Source: DASWHX01 sp036397995 (GTDB lineage Bacteria; Bacteroidota; Bacteroidia; Cytophagales; Cyclobacteriaceae). Taken from it: a DNA stretch of 5,663 bases. Both the position numbers and the translations under genes were made by a program. The stretch lies in assembly GCA_036397995.1 (NCBI GenBank), contig DASWHX010000082.1, forward strand, positions 1-5,663, in the 5' to 3' direction. The notes beneath the pieces are model-generated. The model saw nothing but the letters and a program-made list of their open reading frames with translations. It had not been told where the DNA came from and searched no databases. Of this stretch, positions 1 through 4,069 are shown piece after piece (position 1 is the first letter of the stretch; each line of letters starts with the position of its first letter).

Positions 1-82
1 TCCGTGCCTGGTTAATTGGTTGGATTTCTCAATCCAACACCAAAAAACTTCCGGGCCCGCAATCCAGTCGGCAACAGTAAAA
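1..82 (+). repeat. 82-nt interspersed direct repeat, copy A
   Basis: This segment matches 1988-2069 in the same orientation at 79 of 82 positions, with differences at 18, 43 and 71. It contains an 8-bp hairpin, GTTGGATT (19-26), loop TCTC, AATCCAAC (31-38), and the palindrome CGGGCCCG (52-59). Weaker similarity continues to about 105. Its first bases (TCCGTGCC) correspond to the right half of the GGATAT..ATATCC palindrome that precedes copy B, so the window edge probably truncates the copy. It looks like a REP-like intergenic repeat. Any function is unknown. Confidence 0.85.
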
Positions 83-180
83 TAACAATGTGGAATCCTG
101 CTTCATTGTGGATAGTATATTTATCACTCATGAAGTATAGCTTTGGTTGGTAAATTTAGTAATTTGTTGGGTGGTAGGGC

Positions 181-194
181 GGATAAGGATATCC
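181..194. repeat. REP-like palindrome, variant copy
   Basis: Read on the minus strand this is GGATATCCTTATCC, a variant of the GGATAT-NN-ATATCC hairpin seen at 1977-1990, followed by CGCCC where the other copies have CGTGCC. The inner 8 bases, GGATATCC (187-194), form a perfect palindrome. Confidence 0.5.
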
Positions 195-206
195 TGCTAT
201 TAAGTT

Positions 207-224
207 GGCACGGATATGAATATC
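207..224 (-). repeat. REP-like palindrome, inverted copy
   Basis: The reverse complement, GATATTCATATCCGTGCC, is identical over 18 of 18 bases to 1978-1995. The core is GATAT-GA-ATATC. This copy points opposite to the one at 1977-1995, so the two lie as inverted repeats on either side of the methyltransferase and transposase remnant. Confidence 0.7.
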
Positions 225-349
225 TGCGCCGACTGTGGGAGGCAAAGGGTGGGAAACTTTTTATTCATTTTTAAGGATGATATCAACAGGTAATCTGAAG
301 GTAATTATTCTAAGTATCGGGTGGGGGCTTGTCTAATGAATTGTCTTTG

Positions 350-1180
350 CTACCCAAATCTTTTGAGGTCATCTATTAATTTCATGTCATCCTTTCTAAC
401 TGCGATATAATTGGATCCATGAAAATTTTCAAATTGAAACTGATACTCAAAAAATTGAACTACAAGGGGGAAAATTTTTCCCACAATAAACCCTCGTGTA
501 TTTAGAAAGTAGCAAAAATCCGTCAGCAGATCATGTGAAGCAATGTTAAAAATTCCATATTCAAACTGGATTACCCGCACTTTATCAATTTCATTTTCGA
601 ATCCTTTTATTACTTTGAGATCCATTCCCTCAACATCAATTTTTACAAAATCGATTTTAGCTATTTTACTACTGTTAATATAATCGCTGGCCTTTCTTAC
701 TTCACACTCATAATCTTGCTTGTAGTATTCTTCATGGGATTTCATTCCAATAATCTTGCAGCTTGTTGCCGTAGAGGAGTCATCTGCCATACTAATGGTA
801 ATGCTTTCATTCTTGTCAGAGAGTCCAAAGTTATTGGCTCTTATGTTTGTATTGTCTTTTATGGAAGTGAGCAGTTGCTGATACGTTGAGGAGACAATTT
901 CAAAAGAGTGAATGGTTGCTTCGGGATTCATTTGGGATACACATTGGCTCCATTCTCCGATATTAGCTCCTACATCAAAAATACACTTCGGTTTATGCTT
1001 TGAAATAATCTCGATAATCCGGTGCTCCCCATTTTTAGAGGGCTGAAAGTTTACATTATTAAGATGTCTCAGGAACAAATAGGTCTTATCTGCAATTTTA
1101 TCCACGAACCATTTTCCGCGATATTGGCATAGAAATCTGCCCAAATGATATATAGCTCGATTGATTATTCTCTTTATCAT
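350..1180 (-). CDS. FkbM-family SAM-dependent methyltransferase
   Basis: This is a 276-residue protein in the Methyltransf_21/FkbM family. Visible motifs are the SAM-binding loop IFDVGANIGEWS (67-78), the acidic end of strand 2, HSFEI (91-95), the family signature DFVKIDVEGMD (177-187), QFEYG (205-209) and a closing SNYIAV (256-261). Family members methylate hydroxyls of sugars or polyketides; in Bacteroidota they are often found in O-antigen, capsule or exopolysaccharide loci. The substrate cannot be read here, and no glycosyltransferase lies next to it. The protein looks full length and soluble, with a basic N-terminal helix of about 45 residues before the domain. I chose the ATG at 1180; a TTG two codons upstream is also in frame. 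There is no clear Shine-Dalgarno, as is usual in Bacteroidota. The gene stands alone among repeats, which suggests acquired or displaced DNA. Confidence 0.9.
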   Translation of the reverse strand: MIKRIINRAIYHLGRFLCQYRGKWFVDKIADKTYLFLRHLNNVNFQPSKNGEHRIIEIISKHKPKCIFDVGANIGEWSQCVSQMNPEATIHSFEIVSSTYQQLLTSIKDNTNIRANNFGLSDKNESITISMADDSSTATSCKIIGMKSHEEYYKQDYECEVRKASDYINSSKIAKIDFVKIDVEGMDLKVIKGFENEIDKVRVIQFEYGIFNIASHDLLTDFCYFLNTRGFIVGKIFPLVVQFFEYQFQFENFHGSNYIAVRKDDMKLIDDLKRFG

Positions 1181-1200
1181 TAGCAATTGTTCAAAACACT

Positions 1201-1208
1201 CAAATATA
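1201..1208 (-). promoter_or_regulatory. Candidate Bacteroidota -7 box for the methyltransferase gene
   Basis: On the minus strand the bases read TATATTTG, a full match to the Bacteroidota -7 consensus TAnnTTTG. It lies 20 bases upstream of the ATG, which would give a leader of roughly 14 nt. No good TTTG-type -33 box stands at the usual distance, so this is a sequence match only. Confidence 0.35.
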
Positions 1209-1245
1209 GTGGTTGCTAAAAAAGCCGCTGGGTAATTATGTCACA

Positions 1246-1264
1246 TTCAATTGTAAAAATTGAA
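1246..1264. repeat. Short AT-rich hairpin
   Basis: TTCAATT (1246-1252), loop GTAAA, AATTGAA (1258-1264) make a perfect 7-bp stem. It lies between the methyltransferase promoter and the left arm of the transposase element. There is no T-run after it, so it is not a clear terminator. Its role is unknown. Confidence 0.4.
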
Positions 1265-1317
1265 CAGAAAGGGATTTTTAGCCCTACCCTCAAGCGTGAG
1301 CTCCCGTTAAGTCCCAA

Positions 1318-1379
1318 AGGAGCAACCTGTTTGTAGAAAATGAAACAATGCAATAAGTAAGCTCCGGAGGAGCGACCTG
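1318..1379 (+). repeat. Left inverted arm of the Y1 transposase element
   Basis: The arm pairs in inverted orientation with 1847-1909. Three blocks match: 1357-1379 (22 of 23 bases), 1327-1336 (10 of 10) and 1318-1324 (7 of 7), separated by an unconserved spacer of about 20 nt. The inner block contains the hairpin GCTCC-GGA-GGAGC (1361-1373). It ends four bases before the transposase ATG, so the hairpin could also hinder its translation. A second weak pairing, GCTCC (1300-1304) with GGAGC (1319-1323), lies at the outer edge. Foldable ends recognised by the transposase are a known feature of the IS200/IS605 and REP-associated (RAYT) groups. Confidence 0.75.
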
Positions 1380-1383
1380 AAAT

Positions 1384-1839
1384 ATGCCAAACACCTACAC
1401 GCAAATTTATATTCAGATTGTCTTTGCAGTCAAAGGCAGGGCAAATCTTTATTTAAAAATCACACCGCGAAGAATTGCATAAATACATTACCGGCATTGT
1501 GCAAAAGCGTGAACAAAAAATGCTTTCAATATTTTATATGCCAGACCACATACATCTTCTTGTTGGTTCGAAACCATCAATGGCAATTTCAGATTTGACA
1601 AAAGATATAAAAGCAGGTTCGTCTAATTTTATTAATGATAAGAAATGGCTAAAAGGTAAATTTAATTGGCAGGAAGGCTTTGGTGCGTTCTCTTATTCAA
1701 GAAGCCAGATTGATACGGTAATCAAATATATTTTGAATCAGGAAGAACATCATAAAAAGTAAACCTTCAGAGAGGAATAATTGATTTCCTGAAAAAATTT
1801 GAAATTGAATACGATGAAAAATATTTGTTTGAATGGATA
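1384..1839 (+). pseudogene. Decayed IS200/IS605-type Y1 (HUH) transposase
   Basis: Reassembled from its pieces this is a protein of about 152 residues, the usual length for short Bacteroidota Y1 transposases. The first piece (frame 1, 1384-1455) starts MPNTYTQIYIQIVFAVKGR. The second (frame 2, from 1457) holds the metal-binding HUH motif in DHIHLLVG and the family segment DIKAGSSNFIN. It then reads NWQEGFGAFSYS and YILNQEEHHKK, whose Tyr and Gln (YxxxQ) match the catalytic helix. The tail (frame 1, 1780-1839) reads FLKKFEIEYDEKYLFEWI. Lesions are an apparent one-base insertion near 1448-1450, a stop at 1454-1456, a stop at 1760-1762 and an apparent one-base loss at 1778-1780. Catalytic residues remain recognisable, but no complete protein can be made. 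The TTG-initiated frame at 1475-1762 is only its middle, not a separate gene. Confidence 0.9.
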
Positions 1840-1846
1840 AATAAAA

Positions 1847-1917
1847 CAGGTCGCTCCTACGGAGCTTACGGTTGTTGTATTCTGCGATAACTACAAACAG
1901 AATGCTCCTACAGAGCA
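1847..1917 (-). repeat. Right inverted arm of the Y1 transposase element
   Basis: This mirrors the left arm: 1847-1869 carries the hairpin GCTCC-TAC-GGAGC (1853-1865), 1891-1900 (CTACAAACAG) matches block two, and 1903-1909 (TGCTCCT) matches block three. A second hairpin, TGCTC-CTACA-GAGCA (1903-1917), follows. The arm begins just past the last recognisable transposase codon, so the element probably spans about 1318-1917. Confidence 0.75.
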
Positions 1918-1976
1918 AAGATTAAAAATGAATAAATGAAGAAGAAAGACAAACTAATATCAACCCGCAGTAGGCC

Positions 1977-1990
1977 GGATATTCATATCC
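1977..1990 (+). repeat. REP-like palindrome GGATAT-TC-ATATCC
   Basis: This is a perfect 6-bp stem with a two-base centre. It runs directly into repeat copy B, overlapping its first three bases. With 181-194, 207-224 and the truncated half at position 1, the window holds three and a half copies of this motif. Confidence 0.7.
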
Positions 1991-2069
1991 GTGCCTGGTT
2001 AATTAGTTGGATTTCTCAATCCAACACCATAAAACTTCCGGGCCCGCAATCCAGTCGACAACAGTAAAA
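1988..2069 (+). repeat. 82-nt interspersed direct repeat, copy B
   Basis: This is the partner of 1-82 (79 of 82 identical, same strand). The hairpin GTTGGATT (2006-2013) - TCTC - AATCCAAC (2018-2025) and the palindrome CGGGCCCG (2039-2046) are both kept. All three differences fall outside those paired bases, as expected if the structures matter or if the copies are simply young. Looser similarity runs to about 2090. Confidence 0.85.
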
Positions 2070-2119
2070 GTACGTGTAATCCTACTTCTTGGTTTTGTAA
2101 ATATTTGATTTTAAAGCCA

Positions 2120-2133
2120 TAACGCAAACGTTA
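2120..2133. repeat. Small hairpin TAACG-CAAA-CGTTA
   Basis: This is a perfect 5-bp stem with a four-base loop, about 105 bases ahead of the toxin start. Its right half opens GTTAGTC (2130-2136), one mismatch from the integron attC R' heptamer GTTRRRY. Heptamers this short occur by chance, so nothing firm follows. Confidence 0.35.
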
Positions 2134-2181
2134 GTCAGAAGCTTTTATGAAAGATTCTCCCTAAGAATTGATGGAAAATAT

Positions 2182-2201
2182 AGTTTCTATAATTGGAAAC
2201 T
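2182..2201. promoter_or_regulatory. Candidate operator for the HigA-like antitoxin
   Basis: AGTTTC (2182-2187) and GAAACT (2196-2201) form an inverted repeat with an 8-base spacer. It sits just upstream of the candidate -7 box, where a bound Xre-type antitoxin would block polymerase. Autoregulation by the antitoxin is the rule for HigBA modules; binding to this exact site is inferred. Confidence 0.45.
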
Positions 2202-2206
2202 TTTAT

Positions 2207-2214
2207 TATCTTTG
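2207..2214 (+). promoter_or_regulatory. Candidate Bacteroidota -7 box for the toxin-antitoxin operon
   Basis: TATCTTTG matches TAnnTTTG fully and lies 24 bases before the toxin ATG. A TTTC near 2184-2187, about 19-20 bases upstream, could serve as a weak -33 box. The expected start of transcription is around 2220, which leaves a short leader containing AGGA (2227-2230). Confidence 0.5.
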
Positions 2215-2238
2215 CCTCGTTGAACCAGGACATGGTTA

Positions 2239-2579
2239 ATGAGATATTTTGACACGAGATTTTTAGAAGAAGCGGACGAGTTCATTGCGGCCTTAAAACT
2301 AAAGACCGTTAAGAAAATACTTTACAACATTGACCTCGCAGAACAGACAAATGACCCAAGATTTTTTAAAAATTAAAGAAAGATATTTGGGAGTTTAGGA
2401 CGAAGTACGAAGGACTTCAAATTCGACTTTTAGCATTTTGGGATAAGACTGACAACAAGAAAACTTTGGTAATCGCGACCCATGGATTCATTAAAAAAGT
2501 TGATAAAGTTCCTGCAAACGAAATAGAAAGAGCAGTAAGAATTAGAGAACGATATTTTGACAAAAAAACAAAAAGATAA
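2239..2579 (+). pseudogene. HigB-like (Gp49/DUF891, RelE superfamily) toxin, frameshifted
   Basis: Restoring one base in the A-run at 2368-2372 gives a 113-residue protein of the phage Gp49/HigB-like family. These are RelE-fold mRNA interferases that cut mRNA on the ribosome. The N-terminal part (2239-2376) starts MRYFDTRFLEEADEFI and stops after RFFKN. The C-terminal part, readable in frame 3 from 2370, carries DIWEFRTKYEGLQIRLLAFWD, the core beta strands, and THGFIKKVDKVP, the HGF-x-KK family motif, ending in a helical ERAVRIRERYF. AGGA eight bases before the ATG at 2239 supports that start; the ATG at 2232 is out of frame and stops at once. The antitoxin gene follows after 6 bases. The break is either a true inactivating deletion or a homopolymer sequencing error, since the rest of the frame is undamaged. 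Confidence 0.85.
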
Positions 2580-2585
2580 ATCATT

Positions 2586-2909
2586 ATGGCAAAAAGAATG
2601 AAAACATACACACTTGCCGAGATGAAAGAGAAGTACATCGGCAAAGTTGGGACAAAGAAAAGAGATGACTACGAATATGAACTTCGTATGGACGTTTTGG
2701 GAAAGATGATTAAAGCAGCAAGACAAGAGCGTAACTTGACTCAAGAAGAGTTGGGAAAACTTGTGGGTGTTCAAAAAGCGCAGATATCCAAACTTGAGAG
2801 CAGTACAAACAGCGCGACAATTGACACAGTAATTAAAGTTTTTAAAGCATTAAAAGCTGAGATAAACTTTAACGTAAAAATTGAGAACAACTTTGTAACA
2901 ATTAGTTGA
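2586..2909 (+). CDS. HigA-like Xre-family antitoxin
   Basis: This is an intact 107-residue protein. The N-terminal 37 residues (MKTYTLAEMKEKYIGKVGT region) match the arm typical of HigA-like antitoxins paired with DUF891 toxins. An HTH_3/Xre domain follows at about 38-92, with the helix-turn-helix TQEELGKLVGVQKAQISKLE at 52-71. The role known for the family is to bind and neutralise the upstream toxin and to repress the shared promoter; the inverted repeat at 2182-2201 is the likely target. Toxin-first order and the 6-base gap are the HigBA arrangement. Another ATG lies at codon 5 (2598) and could be the true start; the sequence before either is A-rich without a clear Shine-Dalgarno. With the toxin frame broken, this may now be an orphan antitoxin. 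Confidence 0.88.
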   Translation: MAKRMKTYTLAEMKEKYIGKVGTKKRDDYEYELRMDVLGKMIKAARQERNLTQEELGKLVGVQKAQISKLESSTNSATIDTVIKVFKALKAEINFNVKIENNFVTIS

Positions 2910-3028
2910 AAGAAAACCGACGCCCAACAAGAAGGCTTAAACGAAGCCGGCGCACAGTGTAGCATGCTACGAAGCTGAGAGCTGTCATGGATGGGGTTCA
3001 ATTTAAGCAATCCAAAAAGATCGGGTTT
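2910..3028. other. Intergenic tail with hairpins and an attC-like heptamer
   Basis: Between the convergent antitoxin and asd genes lie GCCCAAC (2922-2928), which fits the attC R'' heptamer RYYYAAC, and the hairpin GGCTT-AAACG-AAGCC (2934-2948). A perfect 12-bp palindrome, GTAGCATGCTAC (2959-2970), follows. No matching GTTRRRY R' site closes an attC, and no GC-stem plus T-run terminator is seen. The paired segments could still fold at the transcript ends of either gene. Confidence 0.4.
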
Positions 3029-4024
3029 TTATGTGGGAATCAGTTCGCAATGTTGCAAATATTCGACAATTTGAACTGCATTTGTAGCGGCACCTTTACG
3101 AAGATTGTCAGAAACTATCCACAGGTTCAGCGTTTTCGGTTGTGATTCATCCCTTCTGACTCTTCCCACAAACACATCATCTTTACCTAGAGCAAGCAGT
3201 GGCATGGGGTAAATATTTTCTGATACATTATCCTGAACAATTACCCCTTCAGTTTCTGAAAGAATGTTCATTACATCTGTAATTTCAAATTCGTTATGGA
3301 ATTCAACATTAACAGATTCGGAATGGCCGCCCATCACCGGAAGTCGTACACATGTCGCAGTGATTCGAATATTTTCATTCCCTAAAATTTTTCGGGTTTC
3401 ATTCACCATTTTCATTTCCTCTTTCGTGTAATTGTTTTCGAGAAATGTATCAATGTGCGGTATCGCGTTCATGTCAATCACGTGTGGATAAATTTTCGGC
3501 ACATTTTCGCGTTTTCTCTCTCCCATAAGTTGAGTCACGGCATCTTTACCTGTTCCCGTAACGGACTGATACGTGCTCACTACAATTCTTTTGATTTGAT
3601 ACTTCTTGTGAAGCTCATTCAATGCGACAACCATTTGGATTGTAGAGCAATTTGGATTGGCGATTATTTTATCATTTTCATTGAGCTGCGCTCCATTAAT
3701 TTCAGGCACAACCAGTTTTATATCCTTGTGCATCCTCCAGGCTGAGGAGTTATCAATTACAACCGTACCTTTTGTCGCAAATTTTGGAGCATATTCAAGG
3801 GATACTGCTCCTCCCGCACTAAACAATGCTACATCGGGTACTTCTTCGATGGCTTTATCAATCCCGATTATTTCCCATTCCTTCCCCCGGAAGGTTACTG
3901 ATGAACCGATGGATTTCTCCGACGCTACCGGGATTAGAATTTCCACCGGGAGATCTCTCTCCTCCAATACTTTAAGAAAAACCTGACCCACTAAACCCGT
4001 AACTCCTATTACGGCTACTTTCAT
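3029..4024 (-). CDS. asd: Aspartate-semialdehyde dehydrogenase
   Basis: The enzyme reduces 4-aspartyl phosphate to L-aspartate 4-semialdehyde with NADPH in the cytoplasm, the branch step toward lysine/diaminopimelate, threonine and methionine. The 331 residues match the usual family length and look complete. The Rossmann glycine motif GVTGLVG is at 7-13. The catalytic Cys126 lies in ANPNCST, Gln153 in TYQSVTGTG, the substrate-binding Arg227 in CVRLPV, and the acid-base His234 in GGHSESVNVE. GRVRRDES (287-294) and the cofactor-side helix NLRKGAATNA near the C-terminus are also present. The ATG at 4024 is followed directly by the first beta strand (MKVAVIG), so the start is secure. It is a single gene, divergent from the lamin-tail gene with 45 bp between them, and I see no attenuator or riboswitch in that gap. 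Confidence 0.97.
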   Translation of the reverse strand: MKVAVIGVTGLVGQVFLKVLEERDLPVEILIPVASEKSIGSSVTFRGKEWEIIGIDKAIEEVPDVALFSAGGAVSLEYAPKFATKGTVVIDNSSAWRMHKDIKLVVPEINGAQLNENDKIIANPNCSTIQMVVALNELHKKYQIKRIVVSTYQSVTGTGKDAVTQLMGERKRENVPKIYPHVIDMNAIPHIDTFLENNYTKEEMKMVNETRKILGNENIRITATCVRLPVMGGHSESVNVEFHNEFEITDVMNILSETEGVIVQDNVSENIYPMPLLALGKDDVFVGRVRRDESQPKTLNLWIVSDNLRKGAATNAVQIVEYLQHCELIPT

Positions 4025-4069
4025 TTATGATTATTTTGTGTTTACTTTATACTTTTCAAATAAAAGGAT

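Larger units (their letters stand above)
83..349. other. Gene-free region holding REP-like palindromes
   Basis: No open frame here has coding character in any of the six frames. The stretch holds the decaying tail of repeat copy A and two palindromes (181-194 and 207-224), and then ordinary AT-rich sequence leading to the 3' end of the methyltransferase gene, which is on the minus strand. I see no convincing rho-independent terminator for that gene. Confidence 0.6.
1918..2238. other. Gene-free region between transposase element and toxin operon
   Basis: No gene is visible. It contains, in order, a REP-like palindrome (1977-1990), repeat copy B (1988-2069), a small hairpin (2120-2133), and the operator and promoter candidates of the toxin-antitoxin operon (2182-2214). 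The rest is AT-rich with nothing recognisable. Confidence 0.6.

Noticed and set aside
1216..1404. 62-codon minus-strand reading frame
   Set aside because: It runs through the left inverted arm and across the transposase start, has no family resemblance, and is explained by repeat sequence.
1697..1918. 73-codon minus-strand reading frame
   Set aside because: It is antisense to the transposase C-terminal region and right arm, which have a clear plus-strand protein match.
1..2069. CRISPR array or tandem repeat
   Set aside because: The repeats are few, widely spaced and of different kinds, with no regular spacers and no cas genes.
2362..2376. Programmed -1 frameshift making the full toxin
   Set aside because: Zero-frame codons here are TTT TTT AAA AAT TAA. 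A slip on TTT enters a TAA at 2367 in the -1 frame, and no proper X XXY YYZ heptamer is present. A one-base loss in the A-run explains it better.
2417..3010. Three minus-strand frames opposite the toxin and antitoxin, hydrophobic and Cys/Phe-rich
   Set aside because: They mirror A-rich codons of the plus-strand genes (Lys codons read as Phe). The toxin and antitoxin matches explain the DNA.
3014..3030. Rho-independent terminator between antitoxin and asd
   Set aside because: The only pairing is AAAAA with TTTTT around a short spacer; there is no GC stem, so it is too weak to call.
3455..3986. Two plus-strand frames inside asd
   Set aside because: They are antisense shadows of a well-conserved enzyme gene and have no recognisable domain.
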